A DNA stretch of 39,822 nt from Bacillota bacterium (GTDB lineage: Bacteria; Bacillota; Bacilli; Alicyclobacillales; SLC66): the NCBI GenBank assembly GCA_021846285.1, contig JAJZCB010000026.1, positions 1 through 39,822 on the forward strand, in the 5' to 3' direction. Positions 1-8,291 of the stretch are shown one piece after another (position 1 is the stretch's first letter; each line of letters begins with the position of its first letter). The notes beneath the pieces were generated by a model. The model was not told where the DNA came from. It saw only the letters and a list, made by a program, of their open reading frames with translations, and made no database searches. Both the position numbers and the translations under genes were made by a program.

Positions 1-412
1 CACCCCAGGAGATCAGCACGATCTGCGGGCGAATGGATTTTAGCCAGTGCGGATAACGACCCGCGTACATGGTGGCCAGTTGGCGCGCGTTCGCTCCGAC
101 GATCGTACGGTCATAGATCGTATAACGGGTTTTTGTGGTCTGTGACAACGATGTGAAGGCCCGTGACAGATAGCCCCCATGCCAACCTTTTCGCCAGTTT
201 TGCCACCCTGTGTCCATCCAGCCTTTTGCGATGGAGCCTCCGATGGTCATCACGCGCTCTGGCGCCGCTGGCGCGGCAATCCTGGCGGCCGAGGTTGGTT
301 GGGCGCTTTGCGCGTGGTTGATCGCCGCCTCGCGCGCTCCGTAGATTCCCGCGAGCATGGCAGCCGCGATGAAGAGTGTGATGAGGCTAGTGCGTCGTCT
401 GATTGCGGACAT
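1..412 (-). CDS. SGNH/GDSL-like hydrolase, 3' part outside window
   Basis: Reading the minus strand from an ATG at 412 gives 137 codons with no stop before the window edge, so the C-terminal part is missing. Residues 9-23 form a single hydrophobic segment after an Arg-rich start (signal peptide or anchor). A proline/alanine-rich linker follows, then a block-I-like nucleophile motif with Ser60 in Gly-Gly-Ser-Ile (canonical GDSL has Asp at the second position). A further strand ends in Ile-Ser-Trp-Gly at the edge. The protein is likely an exported or membrane-anchored esterase or lipase-like hydrolase. The purine-rich AAAAGGGG directly abuts the ATG, so the start is not secure, but the export signal needs it. 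It diverges from acsA. The Asn of block III and the Asp/His pair of the catalytic triad lie outside the window, so activity cannot be judged. Confidence 0.6.
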   Translation of the reverse strand, partial: MSAIRRRTSLITLFIAAAMLAGIYGAREAAINHAQSAQPTSAARIAAPAAPERVMTIGGSIAKGWMDTGWQNWRKGWHGGYLSRAFTSLSQTTKTRYTIYDRTIVGANARQLATMYAGRYPHWLKSIRPQIVLISWG

Positions 413-477
413 CCCCTTTTCCTTTTTCCCTATTATCTCGCAGCTTTCTCTCGGAATGGCGGGCGATATCTATTTGT

Positions 478-494
478 AATGTTCATGTAACATT
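478..494. promoter_or_regulatory. Short inverted repeat in the SGNH/acsA divergent region
   Basis: AATGTT (478-483) and AACATT (489-494) form 6-bp arms around a 5-nt spacer in the 240-bp divergent intergenic region. It could be an operator for either gene, but a 6-bp dyad in AT-rich DNA is weak evidence. Confidence 0.25.
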
Positions 495-580
495 TGTAAC
501 AGTGCATGCCGACCGCTGACGCGACAATTTTCCTCTCCTTCGGAAATAAAGACATTGAAGAAGCTCGTATATAATGCGTG

Positions 581-609
581 TTGCTGATATATATATATTG
601 AGATAAAAT
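581..609 (+). promoter_or_regulatory. Predicted sigma-A promoter of acsA
   Basis: TTGCTG (581-586) and TAAAAT (604-609) are separated by 17 bp of mostly alternating AT. The -10 matches 5 of 6 consensus bases. The acsA start lies 44 bp downstream behind GAGAGGGG. Confidence 0.55.
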
Positions 610-652
610 GTAACAAAATAGTTGGCGATTTAATCTGAGAGGGGTACCTGCC

Positions 653-2608
653 ATGCCGAATGACGACAGCCGTCTGGCCAACCTGCTTCACGAAACGAGA
701 CTGTTTCCTCCTTCCGAATCCTTCCGCAAAGACGCTAATTTCAATGACGATTCCGTCTATGATCGCGCGCAGCAAGATCCCGAAGGATTTTGGTCCGAGC
801 AGGCTCAGCACCTGAGTTGGTTTACGCCCTTTGAAAACGTTCTCAGTTGGGAGCCGCCTCACGCCAAGTGGTTTGAAGGGGGCAAACTGAACGTAACGTA
901 TAACTGTGTAGACCGTCATCGTCAGGGACCGCGCAAGAACAAGGCGGCTATCATGTGGGAGGGGGAACCGGGCGACAGCCGTGTGTTCACCTACGATATG
1001 CTGGGCCGCGAGGTGGACAGGGCGGCTCATATGCTGCAGAGCCTGGGGGTACAGAGAGGGGATCGGGTGACCATCTATCTGCCGATGATCCCTGAACTGC
1101 CCATTTCACTGTTGGCCTGCGCAAAAATTGGCGCCATTCACTCGGTCGTATTTGGCGGTTTTTCATCCAAAGCGCTGCGTGAACGGATCATCGACGCTGA
1201 CGCGAAACTTCTGATTACAGCCGACGCCGGATGGCGTCGGGGCGCTCTCATTCCGCTTAAGGCAAACGCCGATGAAGCGGTCGTCGACACACCGACGGAA
1301 ACGGTGGTTGTCGTTCAAAGGGTGGGCGAGAAAGCAGGCGTCTCCATGCAGGCGGGTCGCGATGTGTACTGGCACGAAGTAATGGCGAAAGCCCCCAGCG
1401 CACCGTTCCCGGCCGCGGAAATGGATGCTGAGGACATCCTTTTTCTGCTCTATACATCCGGAACGACCGGCAAGCCCAAAGGGATTGTGCATACGACCGG
1501 GGGCTATCTGACGGTGGCCAATACATCGGTGCGCAGTGTTTTTGATATGAAAGACGACGATGTCTTTTTTTGCACCGCGGATATTGGATGGGTAACAGGT
1601 CACACGTACATCGTATACGGCCCGCTCTCAGTGGGCGCGACTGTCGTCATGTATGAGGGATCTCCGGATTTCCCGGGCCGCGACCGCTTCTGGGACATCG
1701 TGGAGAAGTATGGAGTCAGTATTCTGTACACCGCTCCGACATCCATCCGAACATTCATGAAGTGGGGTGCGCAGTATCCAGAGGCGCACGATCTAAGTTC
1801 GCTGCGACTGCTCGGAACGGTGGGGGAACCCATCAACCCCGAAGCGTGGATGTGGTATCACGAACACATCGGGCACGGACGGTGTCCCATCGTCGATACG
1901 TGGTGGCAGACAGAGACGGGCGCGGCGATGATCGCGCCGCTGCCGGGCCTGACGGCAACGAAACCAGGGTCTGCGACAAGACCTGTGCCAGGGATTGACG
2001 CCGATGTTGTGGATGAATACGGACAGTCGGTTGCGCCGGGCAACGGCGGCTATCTGGTGATCCGAAAGCCCTGGCCGTCGATGTTGCGCACGATTTGGGG
2101 CGATGACGAGCGGTTTCGCAAGACCTATTATGGGAAGTTTGACGGCATTTATCTGCCCGGCGACGGGGCGCACAAGGATGCGGACGGCTATGTGTGGATA
2201 TTGGGCCGGATTGACGATGTCATCAATGTATCGGGCCACCGCATCGGAACCATGGAAGTGGAAAGTGCGCTCGTCTCGCATCACATGGTGGCGGAAGCAG
2301 CAGTTATCGGTCGATCGCACGACATCAAGGGACAGGCGATTACCGCGTTTGTGACAGTTAAGGAAGGAATAGCGACAGGCGAAAGTCTGGTTGCCGAATT
2401 GAAGCAGCATGTCGCGGAGAGCATCGGCGCCATGGCCCGTCCCGAGGAGATTATTTTCACGGCGGAACTGCCTAAGACGCGCAGTGCGAAGATCATGCGC
2501 CGCCTGTTGCGGGACATCGCAGAGGGTCGGGTGTTGGGAGACACGACTACGCTCGCGGATCCGTCAGTGGTCGAGGCGCTAAAAGCGCAGTACAGGGAAT
2601 CCGAGTGA
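653..2608 (+). CDS. acsA: Acetyl-CoA synthetase (AMP-forming)
   Basis: Acetate-CoA ligase, 651 aa, the usual length of the family. It makes acetyl-CoA from acetate, ATP and CoA through acetyl-AMP in the cytosol. The ANL-superfamily landmarks appear in order: the P-loop-like [10 protein letters not shown] near residue 270, Trp-Trp-Gln-Thr-Glu-Thr-Gly near 420, the hinge/CoA-region Gly-His-Arg-Ile-Gly near 530, and the C-terminal Pro-Lys-Thr-Arg-Ser-Ala-Lys with Lys613 at the position of the catalytic lysine, which is acetylated in other bacteria. The ATG at 653 has GAGAGGGG eight bases upstream. An acetate-transporter-family gene follows 126 bp later, so the pair probably serves acetate assimilation. 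In this genus acsA could also act on propionate, but the motifs are those of an Acs rather than a medium-chain ligase. Confidence 0.93.
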   Translation: MPNDDSRLANLLHETRLFPPSESFRKDANFNDDSVYDRAQQDPEGFWSEQAQHLSWFTPFENVLSWEPPHAKWFEGGKLNVTYNCVDRHRQGPRKNKAAIMWEGEPGDSRVFTYDMLGREVDRAAHMLQSLGVQRGDRVTIYLPMIPELPISLLACAKIGAIHSVVFGGFSSKALRERIIDADAKLLITADAGWRRGALIPLKANADEAVVDTPTETVVVVQRVGEKAGVSMQAGRDVYWHEVMAKAPSAPFPAAEMDAEDILFLLYTSGTTGKPKGIVHTTGGYLTVANTSVRSVFDMKDDDVFFCTADIGWVTGHTYIVYGPLSVGATVVMYEGSPDFPGRDRFWDIVEKYGVSILYTAPTSIRTFMKWGAQYPEAHDLSSLRLLGTVGEPINPEAWMWYHEHIGHGRCPIVDTWWQTETGAAMIAPLPGLTATKPGSATRPVPGIDADVVDEYGQSVAPGNGGYLVIRKPWPSMLRTIWGDDERFRKTYYGKFDGIYLPGDGAHKDADGYVWILGRIDDVINVSGHRIGTMEVESALVSHHMVAEAAVIGRSHDIKGQAITAFVTVKEGIATGESLVAELKQHVAESIGAMARPEEIIFTAELPKTRSAKIMRRLLRDIAEGRVLGDTTTLADPSVVEALKAQYRESE

Positions 2609-2734
2609 GCTTGCGGATCGCGAGGCGTACCGGTGTAAAGGGGGTGGGAACCGCAGATCAGGGCTAACGGCTTCTTCGCGCGTCGTAGGTGGGGCATTTT
2701 GCCTGGTTCAATGCTGAAGGGGGGAACAGGTCAG

Positions 2735-3295
2735 ATGGGTGATCAAATCAAGATTGCCGATCCGGGGCCACTTGGATTGGCGGGATTTGGGATTACGACT
2801 TGTGTTCTCAGCTTGATTAACGCAGGCGTCGCGAGCGCGAGTGAACTCGGCGTCGTGCTCGGGCTGGCTCTCGTGTATGGAGGCGGCGTACAACTTCTGG
2901 CGGGCATGTGGGAGTTTCGCAAAGGCAATACCTTTGGCGCCACCGCATTTTCTTCGTACGGCGCATTTTGGCTGGCATTGTGCTATATCATTAATACGGC
3001 TCCGAAGGCTGGTCTTGGGTGGTTCCTGCTATTTTTCGGCATCTTGACGCTATTCCTGTGGTTTGCCACATTTTATTTGAACAGAGCGCTGTTTTTCGTT
3101 TTCCTGACATTGTGGATCGCCTTTTTCCTGCTTGCGCTGAGTGGATTTGGCGTCATGAGTTCTCAGGCGGGCGGTTGGGTAGGCCTCGTTTGTGGACTGT
3201 TGGCGTTGTACACATCGTTTGCCACTGTGATCAACACGACGGCAGGCAAGATTGTCATGCCGCTCGGAAAGGCGTTCCGGACGCCGGCTGCATAA
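2735..3295 (+). CDS. AceTr (GPR1/FUN34/YaaH, SatP-like) acetate/succinate transporter
   Basis: A 186-aa integral membrane protein with six hydrophobic segments, matching the roughly 190-aa SatP/YaaH family, which moves acetate and succinate with protons as a hexameric ring. The N-terminal signature (Asn/Asp-Pro-x-Pro-Leu-Gly-Leu, here with Gly at the third position) is at residues 8-14. An upstream in-frame TTG at 2699 would add 12 residues. I prefer the ATG at 2735 because the family motif normally begins close to the N terminus and AGGGGGG/AACAGG lies upstream. It follows acsA in the same direction with no clear terminator between, which supports joint acetate uptake and activation. The direction of transport and exact substrate are not visible in sequence. 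Confidence 0.85.
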   Translation: MGDQIKIADPGPLGLAGFGITTCVLSLINAGVASASELGVVLGLALVYGGGVQLLAGMWEFRKGNTFGATAFSSYGAFWLALCYIINTAPKAGLGWFLLFFGILTLFLWFATFYLNRALFFVFLTLWIAFFLLALSGFGVMSSQAGGWVGLVCGLLALYTSFATVINTTAGKIVMPLGKAFRTPAA

Positions 3296-3356
3296 GTGTC
3301 AGCGTCGGGCCTCTAAGCCTGTCAAGCGCAGTGCAAGTTGTGCGACGCAGTTTAAT

Positions 3357-3391
3357 CATGAAACGCAGGGGCCCGTTCCCTGCGTTTCATG
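3357..3391. terminator. Perfect 14-bp hairpin after the acetate transporter
   Basis: Arms at 3357-3370 and 3378-3391 are exactly complementary around a 7-nt loop. It lies 61 bp after the transporter stop and before the aldo-keto reductase. No T-tract follows on the plus strand, so it may terminate inefficiently or act as an mRNA-stabilising stem. Confidence 0.5.
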
Positions 3392-3434
3392 CTATGATGG
3401 AGCCATGGGAAGTATGTGATGAAGGGGTGCTCCG

Positions 3435-4409
3435 ATGACATTGAATCCGGATCGATATAAAGATATGCAGTACAGAACGTGCGGCAAATGGGGCCTCAAA
3501 CTCCCCGTCATTTCACTGGGCGGATGGCAGACAGTAGGGGGATACGAGCGCAAGGGTGAAGCGAAAGAGAGCTTTTTCGCCGCGTTTGACGCTGGCATTA
3601 CGCATTTTGACTTTGCCAATAACTACGGTACGCCCCCCGGCAACGGAGAGATCAAAGGAGGTAAGATCCTGCGAGAATTGCCGCGCGATGAACTGATCAT
3701 CTCAAGCAAGGCTGGCTACTATATGTGGCCGGGTCCTTACGGTGAATGGGGCAGTCGCAAATACATCATCGCATCCTGCGATCAGAGTCTGAAACGCATG
3801 GGCCTTGACTACTTTGATATCTTCTATCATCATCGGCCGTGCCCGGATATTCCTCTTGAAGAAACGCATGGCGCACTGGAAACGTTGATTCAGCAGGGAA
3901 AGGTGCTGTATGCGGGCGTATCGAGCTATCCGGCGGACATGACCGATGCGACGATCCGCCTGCGAGAGAGGAAAAAATGGTTCCCGATGACCATTCATCA
4001 GCCAGCGTACAATATGCTGAACCGCTGGATTGAAGACGGATTGCTTCAGAGCGCCGCCAAACACAAGTACGGTATCATTGCGTTCAGTCCGCTGGCCCAG
4101 GGATTGCTGTCCAACCGTTATCTGAACGGGGTGCCCGCAGAATCGCGCTTTGGCGGGCAGGGGCGAGAGAGTGTACTGTCCGAGAGCCAGTTGGCGAAGA
4201 TCAGGGGACTCAACGAAATCGCACAAGAGAGGGGTCAAAGCCTCGCGCAGATGGCTCTGGCGTGGATCTTGCGGCATCCGCAAGTGACGTCGGTGCTGAC
4301 CGCGGTGTCCAGTCTGGAACAACTGAACGACAGCCTGCGGATTTTGGACAAGCTTTCGTTTGCGCCTGAAGAGTTGGATCGCATCGAGCAGGTTCTGGCC
4401 TGGGAGTAG
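3435..4409 (+). CDS. Aldo-keto reductase of the YghZ (AKR14) type
   Basis: A 324-aa NADPH-dependent aldo-keto reductase with a (beta/alpha)8 fold. The catalytic tetrad is visible as Asp59, Tyr64 (in Asp-Phe-Ala-Asn-Asn-Tyr-Gly), Lys92 (Ser-Lys-Ala-Gly-Tyr) and His133. The N-terminal layout (Asn-Pro-Asp-Arg-Tyr, then Met-Gln-Tyr-Arg-x-Cys-Gly-Lys) and the Met-Trp-Pro-Gly-Pro-Tyr-Gly block are characteristic of the YghZ / L-glyceraldehyde-3-phosphate reductase branch, which also detoxifies methylglyoxal. The ATG at 3435 follows GAAGGGG. It stands alone between a hairpin and a microsatellite. The physiological substrate is not determined by the sequence; general carbonyl detoxification is the safest reading. 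Confidence 0.88.
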   Translation: MTLNPDRYKDMQYRTCGKWGLKLPVISLGGWQTVGGYERKGEAKESFFAAFDAGITHFDFANNYGTPPGNGEIKGGKILRELPRDELIISSKAGYYMWPGPYGEWGSRKYIIASCDQSLKRMGLDYFDIFYHHRPCPDIPLEETHGALETLIQQGKVLYAGVSSYPADMTDATIRLRERKKWFPMTIHQPAYNMLNRWIEDGLLQSAAKHKYGIIAFSPLAQGLLSNRYLNGVPAESRFGGQGRESVLSESQLAKIRGLNEIAQERGQSLAQMALAWILRHPQVTSVLTAVSSLEQLNDSLRILDKLSFAPEELDRIEQVLAWE

Positions 4410-4443
4410 AGCGTTCCGGACGGACGGGAGGCAGTCTGGGGTC

Positions 4444-4511
4444 GGGCATGCAGGCGAGCAGGCAGGCGGGCAGGCAGGCGGGCATGCAGGCGAGCAGGCA
4501 GGCGAGCAGGA
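4444..4511. repeat. GCAG/GGCA-type microsatellite with a 36-bp higher-order repeat
   Basis: About 68 bp of near-perfect tetranucleotide repeat (GCAG/GGCA/GCGA variants). The blocks starting at 4444 and 4480 are the same for 25 bases, so a 36-bp segment has been duplicated within the array. It lies between the aldo-keto reductase stop and the start of the MazG-like gene, outside any convincing reading frame. Slipped-strand length change is likely. Confidence 0.85.
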
Positions 4512-4599
4512 GTCTGGTGCAGGGAGAAAACGATTCTATGCACGGGGAAGCGGGAGAGCTGTGAGATCCGTGCTGCGATGACAGAAGGAGACCAACGCA

Positions 4600-4938
4600 T
4601 TGAGCGCTTCGGAAATGACACTTGCCAGGTTGCAGCGGATGGTTCACGATTTTACGGAGGCGCGCGGGTGGACGCCCGCGCATGATCCGAAGAATTTGGC
4701 CATGTCAGTCGCCATTGAAGCGGCTGAACTTATGGAGCACTTTCAGTGGGGAGAGCGGTCAGACTATGGAAAGGGTCTAATCGCACCCGACAATCTCGAA
4801 GAGATACGGCTGGAAGTCGCCGATATCATGATTTATCTGCTCAGTTTTTGCAACGCACTGGGCATCGATCCCGCCCGGTCGATTGTCGACAAGGTTTTGA
4901 TCAATGAGCGGCGCTGGCCAGTGGAGTCACAATTGTAG
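4600..4938 (+). CDS. MazG-like nucleotide pyrophosphohydrolase
   Basis: A 112-aa all-alpha NTP pyrophosphatase of the MazG/RS21-C6 (dCTPase) superfamily. Such enzymes hydrolyse non-canonical or surplus (d)NTPs to NMP and pyrophosphate with Mg2+. The metal-binding set is complete: Glu40, Glu43 and Glu46 (Glu-Ala-Ala-Glu-Leu-Met-Glu), then Glu72 and Asp75 (Glu-Val-Ala-Asp) on the second helix. The start is a TTG at 4600 with GAAGGAG nine bases upstream; an internal ATG five codons later is less well placed. Its C terminus converges on the UbiB-like gene with 32 bp between. A cytosolic house-cleaning role is the usual inference; the preferred nucleotide cannot be read. Confidence 0.85.
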   Translation: MSASEMTLARLQRMVHDFTEARGWTPAHDPKNLAMSVAIEAAELMEHFQWGERSDYGKGLIAPDNLEEIRLEVADIMIYLLSFCNALGIDPARSIVDKVLINERRWPVESQL

Positions 4939-4970
4939 ACACCGATATACCAGGGCACAAACTGAGGCCG

Positions 4971-6677
4971 CTACCTCCGTCGGCGGTTGCGTGAACGCCC
5001 CGCGCCCGACAGCAGCGCTGCGAGGAGAAACAGCCCGGACAGTACGAAGGCCGCATCAGTCGCCATGAGCAAGCGGCGCGATTGCAGCCATAGGCCAAAG
5101 GCTGCCGTGACTCCAAACAGCACAATCCACAACAGTCGCGTCAGCAACCGTTGCTGGCGATCGATGCGGACCAGAGCCGCCTGCAAATCCAGTTGAATGG
5201 TCAATTCATTGCGTTCCACCTTCTGCAGGACACGATCCAGTTGGGATGGGATGCGCAACATGGAGAGACCGGTTTCCTGCGCCTGATCGAGAATCATGTC
5301 AAAGGCGACTGCGCCTGTGTCGCCAAACAGTTGTTGCACCAGTGTACGCGCTGAAGTGCGCCAGTTGCCTTGATCTCCATGGCGATTGGCGCTGGCGTTG
5401 AGCAGGGGAAGGGCGCGCTCTTTGAGCAGCGTCCACCAGTCGATCGTCGGTTGAAGGGTGGTCAGCAACCCTGAAAGCATGCCGATGGCGCGACCGATAA
5501 ACAGGTACTTGGCCTGAAGAACCAGCGGTTCATCGTGCAGGAAGACCTGGAAGTCCTCGATAAACTGATCGAGTTCCGGCCCTTTGGCCAACTGAAATCC
5601 GCTTAAGCGATCGAGCATCATACCGATCGCTCGTTTCAAAATGGCGCGGTTGGCATGTGGCTGCAGAAAACCGAGTTTGTCCACCGCGTCGACGATGCCG
5701 TCCAGGTTGCGCGCAATGGCAGCCTGAACGAGTTTCGCGAAGGTCTGTACGTCGGCCGAAGGCACCTCCGCCATCATGCCAAAGTCAAGAAAGCAGAGCC
5801 GGCCGTCGGGAAGAACCAGCAGATTGCCTGGATGTGGGTCTACGTGAACCAGTCCGTACTGAAGCAATTGCCGCAAATACGAGTCGAGAAGGCGGTCCAC
5901 AATCACTGACGGCTGCACATGCCATTCACTCAGTTGGCGCGAGTCCGTAACTTTCGCGCCTTCGATATAGTCCATGACGAGAACTGACTTAGTGACGAGG
6001 CGATCGATCACAGACGGAACTACGATGTCGCGGTTGTCTTCAAATTGCTTGCGAAAGCGCTGGAGGAAATCGGCTTCGACGCGATAATCGAGTTCATTGG
6101 TCACACTGCGGGAGAATTCACGATAAATCTGTACCATCTGCAGCCGCCGACCGAACTTTGTGAAGTGTTGCAGCAGCCATGTGATTTTCCGTAAAGCGGA
6201 TAAATCGGCGGCAGCGAGTTTTACAATGCCCGGCCGCAATACTTTAACGGCCACATCTCTGCCGTCCGACAGCGTGGCGCGGTGTACTTGGCCGAGGGAC
6301 GCGGCGGCGGTCGCTGTGGGCGCGAATGACGTGAAAAGAGCGTCCAGATCCGCACCGAACTCCCGTTCTATCTGAGCGCGGATCTTTTGGTAGGGCGCCC
6401 CAGGTATGGCGTCCTGCAGTTGGGTCAACTCGCGCGTGAAAGACAGCGGAAGAACGTCGGCGCGGGCGCTGAGAAACTGGCCGACTTTCACTATGAGTCC
6501 CTGGAGGCGAAGCGCGGACCGACGAACGCGCGCGCCAGCCCGGGCGTAGACCCGCGCCTCCAGTTCCTGACGTCTGCCGCTTCTGAATCTGTGTATGAAA
6601 CGGATTTGCCAGTAGTATCCGATAAAAGACAATGCCAACACGAAGATCCGATTGGAACGCCAAATTTGCCTGAACAC
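4971..6677 (-). CDS. UbiB/AarF (ABC1/ADCK) family atypical kinase
   Basis: A 568-aa protein-kinase-like ATPase of the UbiB family. Family marks are the Lys-x-Gly-Gln motif (Val-Lys-Val-Gly-Gln-Phe-Leu-Ser), an alanine-rich nucleotide loop (Ala-Ala-Ala-Ser-Leu-Gly-Gln-Val-His), the Val-Ala-Val-Lys lysine, the catalytic loop Val-Asp-Pro-His-Pro-Gly-Asn, and the metal-binding Asp-Phe-Gly. The C terminus holds two adjacent transmembrane helices followed by a basic tail, as in membrane-bound family members. I chose the GTG at 6677 because AGGAG lies five bases upstream; a TTG at 6728 would add 17 residues without a good ribosome site. UbiB proteins support isoprenoid quinone metabolism. Bacilli make menaquinone, so that or isoprenoid lipid handling is the likely setting. 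It follows a small gene in the same direction. Confidence 0.88.
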   Translation of the reverse strand: MFRQIWRSNRIFVLALSFIGYYWQIRFIHRFRSGRRQELEARVYARAGARVRRSALRLQGLIVKVGQFLSARADVLPLSFTRELTQLQDAIPGAPYQKIRAQIEREFGADLDALFTSFAPTATAAASLGQVHRATLSDGRDVAVKVLRPGIVKLAAADLSALRKITWLLQHFTKFGRRLQMVQIYREFSRSVTNELDYRVEADFLQRFRKQFEDNRDIVVPSVIDRLVTKSVLVMDYIEGAKVTDSRQLSEWHVQPSVIVDRLLDSYLRQLLQYGLVHVDPHPGNLLVLPDGRLCFLDFGMMAEVPSADVQTFAKLVQAAIARNLDGIVDAVDKLGFLQPHANRAILKRAIGMMLDRLSGFQLAKGPELDQFIEDFQVFLHDEPLVLQAKYLFIGRAIGMLSGLLTTLQPTIDWWTLLKERALPLLNASANRHGDQGNWRTSARTLVQQLFGDTGAVAFDMILDQAQETGLSMLRIPSQLDRVLQKVERNELTIQLDLQAALVRIDRQQRLLTRLLWIVLFGVTAAFGLWLQSRRLLMATDAAFVLSGLFLLAALLSGAGRSRNRRRR

Positions 6678-6769
6678 GAGATCTCCTAACCAGCGCGCCT
6701 GCGGCGCGTGAAATGTGGGTTGTGCCAAGCCAGTTCGCGCCTCTTGAGGCCCTTACCTGCGATCAGGCC

Positions 6770-6988
6770 TCACTCCTGCACGACCGTGCTGTCTTCCTGA
6801 GGGTGATCCAATGACTCATCATCCCAAACAGCCGCGGCTTCGCGAAGCTTCTGTCGAAATGCGCGGGCGCGATTGCGATATGCGGCCCGATCCTCTGAAC
6901 AGGACTCGCGTCTTGTGAGCCAATTGACCCCTAACATGATCATCAACATTTTTGCGAGAAATCCACATCGACGGCGGCGAAAGAACAT
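6770..6988 (-). CDS. Small hypothetical protein upstream of the UbiB-like kinase
   Basis: A 72-aa protein not recognised as a known family. It has a very basic start, a short hydrophobic stretch (about residues 9-23) and a charged, probably helical C-terminal half ending in an acidic tail. The ATG at 6988 has GAGGGGG eight bases upstream. The same frame extends back to 7084, but that part runs into the degenerate structured repeat and has no ribosome site. The gene is 92 bp upstream of the kinase and co-directional, so it is probably the first gene of the same transcript. A membrane-associated partner is one possibility; nothing more can be said. Confidence 0.5.
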   Translation of the reverse strand: MFFRRRRCGFLAKMLMIMLGVNWLTRRESCSEDRAAYRNRARAFRQKLREAAAVWDDESLDHPQEDSTVVQE

Positions 6989-7019
6989 CGCGACATCCCC
7001 CTCTTCATTTAATCCGAGA

Positions 7020-7095
7020 TGGTCTATCCTGAAAAACGCCTCAGGCGCTTTTTCTTCCCGGTTGTTGGTGCTGCGCAGCAGCATGAAAGTCTATC
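7020..7095 (+). repeat. Structured repeat element, reduced copy (copy 4)
   Basis: In order this carries a GATGGTCTATC-like lead, GAAAAA (7031-7036) paired with TTTTTC (7049-7054) around a mini-hairpin CGCC-TCA-GGCG, then the 19-nt linker hairpin at 7067-7085 (18 of 19 bases the same as the reverse complement of 21390-21408), then GTCTATC at 7089-7095. The order is the same as at the junction of copies 2 and 1 near 21400. Here the long variable stem of the first unit has been replaced by a short one and the second unit is cut off after its first bases. Confidence 0.6.
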
Positions 7096-7195
7096 CGAGC
7101 ACGCGGACAACGCACATGTGCCCCTAGGCATGACAATACGCCTGCGGCTGTGAGTAAGTCAATGAATATGCGCCAGTTGTCGGTGAAAAAAGATG

Positions 7196-7224
7196 TTGAC
7201 AGACTGTCGACACACGATTACTAT
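7196..7224 (+). promoter_or_regulatory. Sigma-A promoter of the lacI-type gene
   Basis: TTGACA (7196-7201) is a perfect -35. A 17-bp spacer leads to TACTAT (7219-7224). The operator palindrome begins 6 bp after the -10 element, so bound repressor would cover the transcription start. Confidence 0.75.
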
Positions 7225-7230
7225 GAATCT

Positions 7231-7246
7231 ATCGAAACGTTTCGAT
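7231..7246. promoter_or_regulatory. Perfect palindromic LacI-family operator
   Basis: ATCGAAACGTTTCGAT is a perfect 16-bp palindrome with the central CG typical of LacI/GalR operators. It lies just downstream of the promoter of the adjacent lacI-type gene, as expected for autorepression. A close copy lies at 10720-10735. Confidence 0.8.
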
Positions 7247-7269
7247 TATGCGCTGATTGGAGTTAATGT

Positions 7270-8262
7270 ATGGCGACTATCAAGGATGTGGCCGAGCGGG
7301 CTGGAGTTTCAGTATCCACGGTTTCCATCGCATTGAAGCGCGATCCGCGAGTCAAGGAATCAACGCGACAGCGGATACTTGAGGCAGTCCAGAGCCTTGG
7401 GTATAGACCAAATGGCATTGCGCGCGATTTGAAAATGCAGCAGACGCAAACCATGGCGGTCTTCCTGCACGATCTGGGCGGCCCTTTTTACTCGGAACTG
7501 GTTTCAGGTGTACAGGACGTGGCGCTATCCCATGGATACAGCCCGATTGTCGCGTGTTCGGTAGGCGGCAAGGGTGTCGCCCTGGAGAGGCTGTTGGTGG
7601 AGAACAGGGTCGATGGAGCGATCATCCTGGATCCGTACATCGAGGAAGATTTCATTCGGCAGGTTGCAGGCCCGACATTGCCTCTGGTGCTGTTGGATCG
7701 CGATATTGAAGGATCCTATGTGTATCGCGTGACATCGGACCACGAAGGCGGGGCGTTTAACGTCACCATGCACTTGCTGGAGATGGGCCACAGACAGATC
7801 GCGTTTATTGGCGGACCCAGCGTTTCGGTCGACGGCCAACTGCGATTTCGTGGATTCACAGGGGCTATGAAACACTTTGGCGTCGATCTGGAGAAACGGT
7901 TCATGATTCTAGGCGATTTCACAGAGCAGAGCGGGTATGCCGCGGCGCAGACTCTGTTGTCGCAAAGCCCACTGCCGGAGGCGATTTTTGCCGGCAACGA
8001 TGAGATGGCCATCGGTGTCTTGAGAGCGTTTTCGGAGCGGTCCATTCGCGTGCCGGAGGACATCGCGCTGGTGGGGTTCGATGACATTCGTCTCACTCAG
8101 CATACGACGCCCGCATTGACGACTGTGCATCAGCCCATGTATGAATTGGGTACTGTCGCCACGCAGATTCTGTTTCGGGCTTTGGCTGGAGAAGAGACGA
8201 TCGCTCCGGTGATCCTGGAGACGCGGGTAGTGATTCGGGCGTCCTCAGGATCGAGACAGTAA
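7270..8262 (+). CDS. LacI/GalR-family transcriptional repressor
   Basis: A 330-aa repressor. The N-terminal helix-turn-helix and hinge helix are classical (Ile-Lys-Asp-Val-Ala-Glu-Arg-Ala-Gly-Val-Ser, then Tyr-Arg-Pro-Asn-Gly-Ile-Ala-Arg), followed by a periplasmic-binding-protein-like sugar-sensing domain from about residue 60 to the end. It lies 30 bp upstream of a GH35-like glycosidase gene and upstream of a Dpp-type importer, so a beta-galactoside or a derived sugar is the probable inducer. A perfect palindrome overlapping its own promoter and a 14-of-16 copy before the importer outline the regulon. The protein could be a global CcpA-like regulator in principle, but the local operators and gene neighbours argue for a dedicated sugar repressor. 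Confidence 0.92.
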   Translation: MATIKDVAERAGVSVSTVSIALKRDPRVKESTRQRILEAVQSLGYRPNGIARDLKMQQTQTMAVFLHDLGGPFYSELVSGVQDVALSHGYSPIVACSVGGKGVALERLLVENRVDGAIILDPYIEEDFIRQVAGPTLPLVLLDRDIEGSYVYRVTSDHEGGAFNVTMHLLEMGHRQIAFIGGPSVSVDGQLRFRGFTGAMKHFGVDLEKRFMILGDFTEQSGYAAAQTLLSQSPLPEAIFAGNDEMAIGVLRAFSERSIRVPEDIALVGFDDIRLTQHTTPALTTVHQPMYELGTVATQILFRALAGEETIAPVILETRVVIRASSGSRQ

Positions 8263-8291
8263 CGTACGGCCAAGGGTCGGCGGCAGCAACC

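Noticed and set aside
1793-2410. A 205-codon antisense frame in acsA
   Set aside because: It lies fully within conserved parts of acetyl-CoA synthetase and shows no independent coding signs.
3357-3391. Treating the hairpin as a strong intrinsic terminator
   Set aside because: The stem is perfect but no T-tract follows, so only a weak terminator or stabiliser call is justified.
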